64,000 nt of DNA from Bacillus sp. (in: firmicutes) (GTDB lineage: Bacteria > Bacillota > Bacilli > Bacillales > Bacillaceae): the NCBI GenBank assembly GCA_031180405.1, contig JAPSLU010000001.1, positions 1 through 64,000 of the forward strand, read 5' to 3'. Below, piece by piece: positions 1 through 9,331 of the stretch. The first letter of the stretch is position 1; every line of letters begins with the position of its first letter. The notes under the pieces were generated by a model. The model had not been told where the DNA came from. It saw nothing but the letters and a program-made list of their open reading frames with translations, and did not search any database. The position numbers were made by a program, and so were the translations under genes.

Positions 1-38
1 TTCTAAATTCCATATAAGGATCCATTAGAGAATCTTTT

Positions 39-476
39 ATGGAATTTAGAAATGATAAAAGTCTAAGGCATTTTTCTTATACTTCTAAAGAAAAATACGT
101 CAATCAGTTATTAGATGCTGTGGGATTACCAGCTAACTTAGCAAGTCGTTATCCTCACGAATTAAGTGGAGGACAAAGACAGAGGGTTACCATCGCCCGC
201 TCGATTAGTATCGAACCGGAGCTCCTTATCTTAGATGAACCAACTGCAAGTTTGGATGTCATTTCTCAAGCAGATATTTTGGCATTGTTGAATGAGCTAC
301 GTAAAGATCTAAACCTTTCCTACTTGTTTATTTCACACGATCTTACAGCAGTAAAACAATTGAGTCAACGAATTATGGTGATGAAAAAAGGGAATATAGT
401 CGACCTGTTTCCTTGTACTGAATTATTTAGTGAACAACGTCATGACTATACAAAAGAACTGATAGCTATTTTCTAG
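39..476 (+). CDS. Oligopeptide/nickel-type ABC transporter ATP-binding protein, C-terminal portion (5' end outside window or disrupted)
   Basis: LSGGQRQR signature, Walker B LLILDEPTASLD, H-loop ISHDL; no Walker A in the ORF; in-frame stop just upstream. Confidence 0.8.
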   Translation: MEFRNDKSLRHFSYTSKEKYVNQLLDAVGLPANLASRYPHELSGGQRQRVTIARSISIEPELLILDEPTASLDVISQADILALLNELRKDLNLSYLFISHDLTAVKQLSQRIMVMKKGNIVDLFPCTELFSEQRHDYTKELIAIF

Positions 477-579
477 TTTGTATACTCACAGTGGTAGAAA
501 ATTAGATGGTTAAAATTGTCCTTCATCGGGAAAATAAAAATAGTGAATGATATGCTATATTACGAATGGAGGACTTGCT

Positions 580-723
580 TTGGCTATTGAGATTCAAAAG
601 ATTAAGTTTTGTGAGAATTGCAAGGTAGAAACAATCCATCAAGCATATGAGGATGCTTTGGAAATTGAATATTGCTGTACACAATGCCATGAGAAAACTG
701 AGATTGTGAAATCCTTTTTTTAA
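580..723 (+). CDS. Small (47 aa) zinc-ribbon-like protein, TTG start
   Basis: Reads MAIEIQKIKFCENCKVETIHQAYEDALEIEYCCTQCHEKTEIVKSFF; two CxxC knuckles; GGAGG at 568-572 before TTG at 580; absent from ORF track. Confidence 0.6.
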   Translation: MAIEIQKIKFCENCKVETIHQAYEDALEIEYCCTQCHEKTEIVKSFF

Positions 724-1145
724 TGCTAAGAGGTTTGATCAGCAGGTAGGTTTAAATTTCAAGCTTGTCAACATACTCCAAATTTCAAAGAATTAACTTA
801 CTCCTTATTACTATCAAATATTAGTTGTTCGTTCCTACTACGTATCAAAAAGATAGTGTTTCATTTCATTAACCTATTGCAAGTAAGGCGCATTTCTAAT
901 AAGGGGCCATTACACCGAGAAGTTTTTATTAATATTTAAATCAAGGGATCGGGTGCTTATATAGAGATGCACCTGATTTACTCTATTATGATAAAAGTTT
1001 TAAGATGTAATCAAAAAACTATCTACTAGCAATATTTGTTATCCTCCTGTTTAGTACATCTCTTAAAAATGTGTGCATGATAAAAAGAATCCTCCCGACG
1101 CGATTTACATAGTAAAGGAAATATATTAATTAGGAGATCTAGCAA

Positions 1146-1835
1146 ATGATTATTCATCCAAATACATTTTTATTTAACATTGGTTTGGCAGCAATTTTAT
1201 CTATTATTATTGGTTTGGAGCGTCAATTAAAGAAAAAACCACTTGGGTTAAAAACGTGTTTAGTTATAGGAATCGTTAGCTGTTTATTAACAACTGTATC
1301 AATAGAATCATCTGAAAAATATGCAGAAGCCTATATAAGACCTATGGATCCTTTAAGGTTAGCGGCTCAGATCGTTTCCGGTATTGGTTTTTTAGGTGCT
1401 GGGGTTATTCTAAGACGAAATAATGATATGATCTCAGGATTAACAACAGCAGCAATGGTTTGGGGAGCTGGAGGAATTGGAATTGCATGTGGAGCAGGTT
1501 TTTGGTTCGAAGCAACCGTTGCTACACTTCTAATACTTGTTAGTGTAGAGATTATCCCATTTATTTTTAAATTTATTGGTCCAAAAACATTACGAGAGCG
1601 TGAGCTTAAAGTAAAAATAACCGTTAATAATGAAGAGAGATTGACAGATATTTTAAAAGAGCTTAAACAAAAAGGTATGAAAGCAAAAAAAGTGAGAGTA
1701 AGGGACTTAAAACTAGAAGGTCTACAACAGTTAGAGCTCATCCTTTTAGTTAATGAAAAACTTTATGTGACAGAGGTTTATTATACATTAAAGCAAATCG
1801 ATCACGTAGTAAATATTGAAATGGAATCTCTTTAA
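1146..1835 (+). CDS. MgtC/SapB family membrane protein
   Basis: N-terminal IIGLERQLKKKPLGLKTCLVIGI and GIGFLGAGVILRR motifs; C-terminal soluble ACT-like domain. Confidence 0.85.
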   Translation: MIIHPNTFLFNIGLAAILSIIIGLERQLKKKPLGLKTCLVIGIVSCLLTTVSIESSEKYAEAYIRPMDPLRLAAQIVSGIGFLGAGVILRRNNDMISGLTTAAMVWGAGGIGIACGAGFWFEATVATLLILVSVEIIPFIFKFIGPKTLRERELKVKITVNNEERLTDILKELKQKGMKAKKVRVRDLKLEGLQQLELILLVNEKLYVTEVYYTLKQIDHVVNIEMESL

Positions 1836-1896
1836 AGGGTCACAATATATGTAGTGAATGGATACTTACACAAATAAAAGTGAGGAGTGTGTATTT

Positions 1897-2652
1897 ATGA
1901 CACAAACAAAGCTTGATTCGAAGGTCCTTTCAATATTAGAAGATAAAATTCAATTAATTAAAACAGATAAAGGAGCTATCTATTTAGTGGGTCCCATTCG
2001 ATTGCCAATTAACTTGTATGAGGAGACAGTCGTTTTCCAATGGTATTGCTGGTTAAATTGTGAGGAAGTAACAGAAAATTATGAACGAATTATTCAAAAA
2101 TTGTCTTCTGTTAACTTAGCCGAATTACAGCAATCAAGTGTTTTGGTTTATGGAGATTTTGAATATGAGGATGATGCTATTATTAGATTTCACTCAATTT
2201 GTCATACAGGAGATATTTTTGGCAGTAAGAGATGTGATTGTGGATTCCAATTAAAACAGTCTTTAAAGATTATTTCAGATCATGGAACGGGTGCACTATT
2301 TTATCTAGCAAATCATGAAGGAAGAGGAATTGGCTTATTTAGTAAGGCAATGGCCTATATTCTACAAGAAAATGGCCTTGATACTGTTGAGGCAAATGAA
2401 GCTCTTGGATTTGTAGATGATTCTAGAAATTACGGTGATGCGATTCTTGTTCTTAAAGCAATAAGAAAAAAAACTGTAAAACTAATCACTAACAATCCTA
2501 ATAAACTGCAAGCATTAAAAAATGCCGGTTTGGAGGTTTCTGGAAGAGAGCCTATATGGGGTGATATTTCTGAATATAATGAGAAGTATTTAAAGACAAA
2601 AATAAGTAAGTCCGGTCATTTGGAAGGCGAGGAAACATGCTGTAATGACTAA
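1897..2652 (+). CDS. GTP cyclohydrolase II family protein (RibA-type), standalone
   Basis: Zn ligands CHTGDIFGSKRCDC (C-x10-C-x-C), HEGRGIGL, DTVEAN, ITNNPNK; start at MTQTKLD behind GAGGAG. Confidence 0.8.
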   Translation: MTQTKLDSKVLSILEDKIQLIKTDKGAIYLVGPIRLPINLYEETVVFQWYCWLNCEEVTENYERIIQKLSSVNLAELQQSSVLVYGDFEYEDDAIIRFHSICHTGDIFGSKRCDCGFQLKQSLKIISDHGTGALFYLANHEGRGIGLFSKAMAYILQENGLDTVEANEALGFVDDSRNYGDAILVLKAIRKKTVKLITNNPNKLQALKNAGLEVSGREPIWGDISEYNEKYLKTKISKSGHLEGEETCCND

Positions 2653-2722
2653 TTATAATTTTTGTTAGGTTTACATGGTTAATTTGATACAAAGGCTGCA
2701 CAATTTGTCTCTACATCCAGAA

Positions 2723-2754
2723 GAGCTAGAAGCAGTGTTAGCTTCTAGCTTTTA
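2723..2754 (+). terminator. Rho-independent terminator after the GTP cyclohydrolase II gene
   Basis: GAGCTAGAAGC-loop-GCTTCTAGCTTTT. Confidence 0.75.
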
Positions 2755-2868
2755 ATTTAATTGCTGATCTACTTTCTTACGTTCTTCACAAAAGTTGACT
2801 GCATTCTATTGCCGTGGTAGTAATTCTAGCCTTACCCCGTTGATTAGCTAAATAAATTTTATTTTATG

Positions 2869-3042
2869 ACATTATAAATACCGACAGCGAAAAGAGATAT
2901 AACAATTACAATAGCGTAAATTGACGTTAATCTCGTTACATTTCCTTTAGTTTTTTTGTATAGTTATGATCGTGAACATTTGGAATTGTTCCTACTAATG
3001 TAAGTGAGGCAAGCGTAATGTTAAGAAAAAAGCTACTGTCAT
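2869..3042 (-). pseudogene. Decayed small membrane protein (about 55-60 aa) with apparent frameshifts
   Basis: RBS + ATGACAGTAGCTTTTTTC... on - strand; coding-like pieces ITLASLTLVGTIPNVHDHNYTKKLKE and VTRLTSIYAIVIVISLFAVGIYNVIK* in different frames. Confidence 0.35.
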
Positions 3043-3137
3043 GGGATTGACTCCTTTTTGAAAAATAAAACATTGATCGATCCAATACATATATTAATGA
3101 ATGGTTTTATAACAGGTTTTATGAATAAAATTGTTTA

Positions 3138-3267
3138 GGTTGATTGCAGCGGAAGGAGCGAGACTCCTGTGGAAGAAGCGTGACAGGTGAGATCCCACAG
3201 GCGCTTGCGCCGAGGAAGCTCACCGCACGCCCCACGGAAAGCGAGCATCCTGGAGCTGCAATCAACC
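3138..3267. repeat. Dispersed 130-bp structured repeat, copy 1
   Basis: Terminal inverted repeats GGTTGATTGCAGC / GCTGCAATCAACC; internal GCGAGACTCCTGTGG...GACAGGTGAGATCCC...GCGCTTGCGCCGAGGAAGCTCACCG. Confidence 0.9.
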
Positions 3268-3539
3268 ATGCACAGCACATATTACTATAGCAACAAAGTT
3301 TACGAAAACAGCCTTTTCTTTTTAATTAATTTATGTATTACATTTTTAAGAATAAACCTTAAAGGTGAGAAAAAGGACCTGATTGATTGGCTCTGCAAGA
3401 GATTTCTTGCATATTTCACCTTTTTTTATTATAATCGTTTCATAGCTAACGAATAATATAAAAAAGTAGGTGAATTCATATTCATTTATATAATGGAGAT
3501 GGAGAATTACTCCCAGAAGAGGTTGATACAATTAGTCTT

Positions 3540-3992
3540 TTGACTAAACTACCCTTGAATTCACTTAATTTGGATGCCATTGCAGTTGTGACAAATATAT
3601 ATAGAGTGGCACAAGGGTTAAGAAATAAAATGGAGCAACAAGTACTTTCAGAATATGGTCTTTCGTGGACATCCTTTTCTATTCTTTATGATCTGTGGAT
3701 ATGGGGATCTCTCGAAACAAAAAAGCTGGCAGAATCAGCTGGAGTATCTAAAGCTACAATAAGTAATATAACGAACACATTAGAACGTAAAGAGCTTTGC
3801 TACCGAAAAGTTGATGACAATGATCGAAGAAATACGTTTGTCGTATTAACTGAAAAAGGGAAGCTAGTGATAGAGGAGCTTTATCCACGCTTCCATGCAG
3901 GTGAAGTTGATATTGTTTCCGGTTTAACTGTATCAGAACAAGTTTCGATTGCGAAATTGCTTAGAAGAGTCATTAGGGAAAATGAATTTTAA
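3540..3992 (+). CDS. MarR family transcriptional regulator (YwaE-like by position before tyrZ)
   Basis: wHTH motif AESAGVSKATISNITNTLERKEL..DDNDRRNTFVVLTEKG; start uncertain because coding-like sequence extends upstream of the TTG at 3540. Confidence 0.85.
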   Translation: MTKLPLNSLNLDAIAVVTNIYRVAQGLRNKMEQQVLSEYGLSWTSFSILYDLWIWGSLETKKLAESAGVSKATISNITNTLERKELCYRKVDDNDRRNTFVVLTEKGKLVIEELYPRFHAGEVDIVSGLTVSEQVSIAKLLRRVIRENEF

Positions 3993-3999
3993 TAGATAA

Positions 4000-4245
4000 A
4001 AGCTAAGATAGGAAATAAAGTAGTAGTTATCTCCCTGTTAACAGAGAGTCGATGGCTGGTGTAAATCGATACAAAGATAACACGAATTACATTCCTTGAG
4101 CTTTCTTTGTTGCTGGTATTGCAGCAAAGAACGGTTGAGCCGTTACCTGTTGAGTGGAAGGATCACAGTGATTCTTCAATAAGGGTGGTACCGCGTGAAA
4201 AAGTTAAACCACGTCCCTTTTTTAGGGATGTGGTTTTTTATATTT
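4000..4245 (+). promoter_or_regulatory. T-box leader (tyrosine) upstream of tyrosyl-tRNA synthetase
   Basis: T-box core AAGGGTGGTACCGCG at 4181-4195 followed by terminator ACCACGTCCC...GGGATGTGGTTTTTT; candidate UAC specifier near 4088-4090. Confidence 0.9.
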
Positions 4246-4268
4246 TTAAAAAGTTGGAGGAGTTTATT

Positions 4269-5516
4269 ATGACTGAATTAAATGAGAAATTAACGAAAGA
4301 TCAATTATTAGAAGTAAAGAGGCAGCTTGAGATATACAGTCAAGGTGTGTCGGAAATTATTCCAACTGAAGAATTAGAAGCTAAATTAGCAAAATCAATT
4401 CTTGAAAATCGTCCTTTAAAAATCAAATTAGGTTTAGATCCATCAGCGCCGGACGTTCATCTCGGTCATACCGTTGTCCTTAATAAAATGAGACAATTCC
4501 AAGAAAATGGGCATGTTATACAACTCATTATTGGGGATTTTACAGGGAAAATTGGTGATCCAACAGGTAAATCGGTTGCTAGGAAGCAGTTAACAGATGA
4601 AGAAGTGAAGCATAATGCTAAAACATACTTTGAGCAATTTGCAAAGATTATCGATATGGATAAAGTTGAACTGCATTACAATTCCTCGTGGTTATCTAAT
4701 CTGAAATTTGAGGATGTTATTCAACTTGCTGGGAAAATCACTGTGGCCAGACTTTTAGAAAGAGATGACTTTGAGGAAAGAATCGCATTTAATAAGCCGA
4801 TATCACTCCATGAGTTCTTTTACCCATTAATGCAAGGGTATGACTCTGTTGTTTTAGAAAATGACATTGAATTGGGTGGTACAGATCAGCATTTTAACAT
4901 TTTAATGGGAAGACATTTCCAAGAAAAGTTTGGGAAAGAGAAGCAAGTTGCATTATTAATGCCATTGTTAGAAGGTCTAGATGGTGTAGAAAAGATGTCT
5001 AAATCTAAGAAGAATTACATTGGGATTGATGAAAGTCCTCAAGAAATGTACGGGAAAGCCATGTCTATACCAGATGAATTAATGAGCAAATATTTTGAAT
5101 TAGTAACTGATTTTACACCAGATCAAATAAAAATATTAAAAGAAGAGCTAGAGCAAAATATCTTACATCCAAGAGATGCAAAAATGTTACTTGCTAAAAC
5201 AATTGTGAGAATGTACCACGGAATAGAAGCAGCAGAAAATGCAGAAAACCACTTTGTTTCTGTTTTTCAAAAGGGTGCTATACCAGATGAGATCCCAGTT
5301 GTCACATGGGAAGGCAATCAGGAAGTATCAATTGTAGATTTACTTGTTGATCTTAAACTTCTGAGCTCTAAAAGCGAAGCACGCAGGATGATTGACAACA
5401 GGGGAATTAAACTGAATGGCAATAAAGTAGAAGATGTACAATTACAAGTTTCTATAATAGAAGGATTAATTGTACAAGTAGGAAAAAGGAAATTTGTAAA
5501 AATAAAAATGAATTAA
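4269..5516 (+). CDS. tyrZ: Tyrosyl-tRNA synthetase, TyrZ-like clade
   Basis: [15 protein letters not shown] (HIGH), [10 protein letters not shown] (KMSKS), S4 domain C-terminus; ORF-track start at 4107 lies inside the T-box, real ATG at 4269 behind GGAGGAG. Confidence 0.9.
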   Translation: MTELNEKLTKDQLLEVKRQLEIYSQGVSEIIPTEELEAKLAKSILENRPLKIKLGLDPSAPDVHLGHTVVLNKMRQFQENGHVIQLIIGDFTGKIGDPTGKSVARKQLTDEEVKHNAKTYFEQFAKIIDMDKVELHYNSSWLSNLKFEDVIQLAGKITVARLLERDDFEERIAFNKPISLHEFFYPLMQGYDSVVLENDIELGGTDQHFNILMGRHFQEKFGKEKQVALLMPLLEGLDGVEKMSKSKKNYIGIDESPQEMYGKAMSIPDELMSKYFELVTDFTPDQIKILKEELEQNILHPRDAKMLLAKTIVRMYHGIEAAENAENHFVSVFQKGAIPDEIPVVTWEGNQEVSIVDLLVDLKLLSSKSEARRMIDNRGIKLNGNKVEDVQLQVSIIEGLIVQVGKRKFVKIKMN

Positions 5517-5523
5517 AAACTAT

Positions 5524-5573
5524 AAACATCCCCCAAAAGAGCAACTAGATTTACAGTTCTTTTGAGGGATGTT
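5524..5573 (+). terminator. Terminator after tyrZ
   Basis: AACATCCCCCAAAAGA...TCTTTTGAGGGATGTT. Confidence 0.8.
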
Positions 5574-5700
5574 TTGTGTTAAAAAACTTCAAGATTGCTG
5601 ATCGGGACACCTCTTTTAATTTTTCTCCTTCTCTTTCACCAAGTTTTCACCAAACTCTACTAAACTACAAACATCAAGAACGAAAGGAGAAAAGACTGGA

Positions 5701-6087
5701 ATGAAAAAAACGATATTTTGGGGTGCGATCATCACCCCGATGGTAGTAGGAGTCTACTTTTTGGTAGGAGGCTATAGTGCTCTAGCAGCAGGACCACATG
5801 GACACGGCCCAGGTGGAATGGGACCTAGAGGAGGTATAGAAGACCACCATATGTATGGCTCTCATCACGGAGGGTTTTCCTGGATAGGATTTCTATTATT
5901 TTTGATTATCGCGGTAGCTATTTTGATGCTACTGGTGAAATGGCTAAAAAGAAAATCAAAGACTTCTTCTATGCAGCAACTTATCGATACAACTTTAATG
6001 AGCTCAAGTAAACCGGTTATTAACCAAAATGAAAGCTTTTTAGATCAATGGGAACGAAAAGTAACAAACAAAAAGGAGAATGAATAG
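5701..6087 (+). CDS. Small His/Gly-rich single-pass membrane protein of the PspA operon
   Basis: N-terminal signal/TM, GPHGHGPGGMGPRGG, second TM; translationally close to pspA. Confidence 0.7.
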   Translation: MKKTIFWGAIITPMVVGVYFLVGGYSALAAGPHGHGPGGMGPRGGIEDHHMYGSHHGGFSWIGFLLFLIIAVAILMLLVKWLKRKSKTSSMQQLIDTTLMSSSKPVINQNESFLDQWERKVTNKKENE

Positions 6088-6088
6088 A

Positions 6089-6766
6089 ATGGGAATTTTT
6101 AAAAGAATAAAAACGATTGCAAAGGCAGATATTCATTCGTTATTGGATGGGATGGAAGATCCAATCGCTATGTTGAATGAATATTCAAGAGAAATGGAAC
6201 AGGAAATAGTAAAAGCACAAAAGGCTCTTTCACGTCAGATATTTGTAGAAAATAAACAAGCGGCGCTTATTCAGGAAACGAAGAATTTACTTAGTAAAAG
6301 AGGACGACAGGCAAAGCTTGCAATCGAAAAGGGGGAGGATGAGATCGCAAAACTAGCTGTTCAAGAAAAATTAACCCATGAAAAGCAACTTGACCTTTAT
6401 CAACAGCAAAATTTAGCGATTCAAGGACAAACCCAACTTCTTAAGGAAAAACTACAAGAACTGCAGGAAATCTATTACGAATTACAGCATCAAAAAGTGC
6501 TATTAGCATCAAGAGCAAATGTGGCTCAGTCGATTAAACAAATTCAGAAAGCCACAGCTTCCTTCCAAACAGATACGATTACTAGAGGTGTAGCTCGAGC
6601 AGAAGAAAGAATTTTATTAATGGAAGCTGAAGTACAAGCAGGTAACCAATTTACACATCCTTTAGCACAGCATGATCTTACCTACAAAAACTATGTGAAT
6701 GATGAAGAGTTAACTAGAGAAATAGAAAAGCTAAAAAGTGAAAAAGAGCATCAGTCTCAGGCCTAA
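6089..6766 (+). CDS. PspA/IM30 (LiaH-like) phage-shock family protein
   Basis: MGIFKRIKTIAKADIHSLLDGMEDPIAMLNEYSREMEQEI; coiled-coil; start moved to 6089 behind AAAGGAGAATG. Confidence 0.9.
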   Translation: MGIFKRIKTIAKADIHSLLDGMEDPIAMLNEYSREMEQEIVKAQKALSRQIFVENKQAALIQETKNLLSKRGRQAKLAIEKGEDEIAKLAVQEKLTHEKQLDLYQQQNLAIQGQTQLLKEKLQELQEIYYELQHQKVLLASRANVAQSIKQIQKATASFQTDTITRGVARAEERILLMEAEVQAGNQFTHPLAQHDLTYKNYVNDEELTREIEKLKSEKEHQSQA

Positions 6767-6847
6767 TAAAGAATATGAAAAGGGAGCACCAGCAAACCAT
6801 GTTAGGTGTTTCTTTTTTCATCGAATGGAAAAGGAAGGGAAATTACA

Positions 6848-7501
6848 ATGAATGATCTATTACCTATTTTTGTTTACCTGCTTACTGCTCTGGTCATCAC
6901 TCAAATTCCTTTTCTAAGAGTTTATTTTGCTCTTTGCAATATCCTTCTCCACGAAATAATTTGGGTTATGGTAGAAGGGGCATTTATAAATAAGATCAAA
7001 CTGCATCACAACCGCGGGAGGAAGTTAACTAATATTGAGAAATCTCAGGTTAAACATACACTTATCACCTACGCTGGACATACGAGTGAGTCAATTGCGG
7101 CAATTGGGTTATTCTATTTAGTTGCAAATCAGCACTACGATTATATTCTATATTTATTTGTTGGAATATTAGGAGTTGCTGTGATTCTATGGATCCGTAA
7201 CTTTTGGGGTTTTCTTTGGGCGCTGTCATTTATTGCCTTCCTAGCAATATCTATTTATTTCAAATACGACATTGCCATTATGCATATTAGTATTCTTCTA
7301 TCTTCCTTGATTTTTATACAATCAATTTTTAACGGTATAAAAGTGTGTAGGCAAATTCTTATCGAACGAAAAAGTCCAGTTAGGCTTGGTTTTTTCCCCG
7401 GAATAAAATTTATACCGTTACTCATGCTTGGTGTTGTCCTTCTTGGTCAATCTCTTTATGCTGGATTTTTTATTGTAAGAAGTGTTTTGAGTTTATATTA
7501 A
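6848..7501 (+). CDS. Multi-pass membrane protein, possible M50B-peptidase-like homologue lacking an intact HExxH
   Basis: LLHEIIWVMVEG..ITYAGHTSESIAAIGLFYLV pattern; several TM segments; start at MNDLLPIF behind GGAAGGG. Confidence 0.5.
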   Translation: MNDLLPIFVYLLTALVITQIPFLRVYFALCNILLHEIIWVMVEGAFINKIKLHHNRGRKLTNIEKSQVKHTLITYAGHTSESIAAIGLFYLVANQHYDYILYLFVGILGVAVILWIRNFWGFLWALSFIAFLAISIYFKYDIAIMHISILLSSLIFIQSIFNGIKVCRQILIERKSPVRLGFFPGIKFIPLLMLGVVLLGQSLYAGFFIVRSVLSLY

Positions 7502-7616
7502 TGTTTAAAACGATGCTGCACACACATTTTTTAAGGAACATTAAGGTTCGGATTTTTTTAATGAGTTTCTAAAATGATCTTAAATACAACAAAACATCAA
7601 ATAGGAGGAAAAAGAA

Positions 7617-8594
7617 GTGAAAAAATGGATTTCTATTATCGTTATCATCTTGCTCACTGTAGGAGGGGGTTTCTGGTTTTTCCAAAGTAGACAAACAGTA
7701 ACACCTGTTTTGGCACAAGTAACGACAACAACCGTTCAAAAAGGAGATATAAGAGTTGAAGTAAGTGGATCTGGAACAGTTGCTTCTATTAATAGCTCAG
7801 ATATTACCGCAGATTTAGAAGGAGAAGTTGATGAGGTTTTAGTAGAGGAAAATGATGTTGTTGAAGAAGGCGATGAACTCGTTACCTTTACAGATGGTAG
7901 TGATCCAATAACCGCTGCACATGCTGGTACCATTACCTCTCTTGATGTAGAAAGCGGAAGCCGCATCCAGTCTTCTCAGGTAGTGGGTCACATAACAGAT
8001 TATGAAACATTAGTAACAGTCATCAGTGTAGATGAACTTGATATTACAGATGTGAAAGAAGGGCAAACTGCTGAAATCACTGCAAGTGCTTTTCCTGATG
8101 AAACATTCCAAGGTACTGTCACAGAGGTTTCCAAAGAAGGGACAGCCGAAAATGGGGTTTCAAGTTTCAATGTAACAATCCAGCTTACGGATCCAAAAAG
8201 CTTGCTAATTGGGATGACAACAGAAGTTAGCGTCATTACAGAAAGTAAAGAAGATGTTCTTTATGTTCCAATTGAATCGGTAAAGGTTAATTTTGATGAA
8301 AAATATGTCACTATTCAAGGATCTACTTCAAGTAATGACACAGAAGCAAATACGTCATCACAGGTGGTTGAAACGGGTATTAATGACGAACAAAATATAG
8401 AAATCATTTCCGGTCTTACAGAAGGACAAAAGATTGAACTACCAATTACGGTTTCATCTGAAACACAGTCAGAACAAGGAGCGAGAGGAACGGAAAAAGA
8501 ACAAGGAATCCCTGCATTTGGAGAAGATCAAGGAATTCCAAGTACTGGTGGGGGAAAAGGGTTACAAGGCGGAGCTGGAAGAGGTGGAGAGTAA
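7617..8594 (+). CDS. MacA/YknX-like efflux adaptor (HlyD/RND family)
   Basis: TM anchor, VRVEVSGSGTVA-type start, biotinyl-lipoyl-like VLVEENDVVEEGDEL, Gly-rich tail; operon with MacB-like genes. Confidence 0.85.
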   Translation: MKKWISIIVIILLTVGGGFWFFQSRQTVTPVLAQVTTTTVQKGDIRVEVSGSGTVASINSSDITADLEGEVDEVLVEENDVVEEGDELVTFTDGSDPITAAHAGTITSLDVESGSRIQSSQVVGHITDYETLVTVISVDELDITDVKEGQTAEITASAFPDETFQGTVTEVSKEGTAENGVSSFNVTIQLTDPKSLLIGMTTEVSVITESKEDVLYVPIESVKVNFDEKYVTIQGSTSSNDTEANTSSQVVETGINDEQNIEIISGLTEGQKIELPITVSSETQSEQGARGTEKEQGIPAFGEDQGIPSTGGGKGLQGGAGRGGE

Positions 8595-9331
8595 TGAAAA
8601 ATCCCATTATTGAAATTAAAAATATGACAAAGTCATTTGAGCTTGGCGATGAAACCGTTCATGCGTTGCAGGAAGTTTCCCTTCAAATTTATGAAGGGGA
8701 TTTCCTTTCTATCATTGGTCCATCTGGATCTGGAAAGTCAACGTTTATGAATATGCTAGGATGTCTTGATAAGCCAGACTCAGGAGAGTATTTACTAGAT
8801 GGAAAAAATGTCGCAAACATGAAGGATGTTGAACTCGCGACGGTACGTAATGTGAAGATAGGATTTATTTTTCAGAACTTCAATTTATTAAATAAATTAA
8901 CAGCCTTGGAGAACGTTGAACTTCCCCTTGTATACAGAGGTATGAGTGTAAAAGAACGGAGAGAGAAGGCAACTGATAGCCTTGATTTAGTGGGGTTAAA
9001 CGAGAGGTATCATCATTTACCAACCCAACTTTCAGGAGGACAACAACAGAGGGTTGCTATAGCAAGAGCACTTGCTGGAAACCCTTCTGTTCTGTTAGCT
9101 GATGAGCCAACTGGTGCGCTAGATAGTAAAACAAGTAATGAAGTCCTGCAATTGCTTAAAGAATTAAATGAAAAAGGACATATCATCATTTTAATTACCC
9201 ATGACTTAGAGGTGGCAAGACAAGCTAAACGCGTCGTACGAATCCATGATGGACAGCTATTTGAAAATGGAGGTGACTGGTTTGAACCTGCTGGAATCAA
9301 TCAAGATGGCCTTAAAGAGTATCAAAGGTAA
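8594..9331 (+). CDS. MacB/YknY-like ABC transporter ATP-binding protein
   Basis: GPSGSGKSTF, LSGGQQQRVAIARAL, LLADEPTGALD. Confidence 0.92.
   Translation: MKNPIIEIKNMTKSFELGDETVHALQEVSLQIYEGDFLSIIGPSGSGKSTFMNMLGCLDKPDSGEYLLDGKNVANMKDVELATVRNVKIGFIFQNFNLLNKLTALENVELPLVYRGMSVKERREKATDSLDLVGLNERYHHLPTQLSGGQQQRVAIARALAGNPSVLLADEPTGALDSKTSNEVLQLLKELNEKGHIIILITHDLEVARQAKRVVRIHDGQLFENGGDWFEPAGINQDGLKEYQR

Noticed and set aside
1-51. 14-bp perfect inverted repeat TTCTAAATTCCATA / TATGGAATTTAGAA at the window edge
   Set aside because: Lies in AT-rich former coding sequence of the ABC ATPase and no mobile element boundary is visible; probably chance.
3187-3456. ORF of 89 aa
   Set aside because: Starts inside the 130-bp structured repeat; no protein-like composition or RBS.
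4107-4268. Upstream extension of the tyrosyl-tRNA synthetase ORF
   Set aside because: Overlaps T-box antiterminator/terminator; true start is ATG 4269 with RBS.
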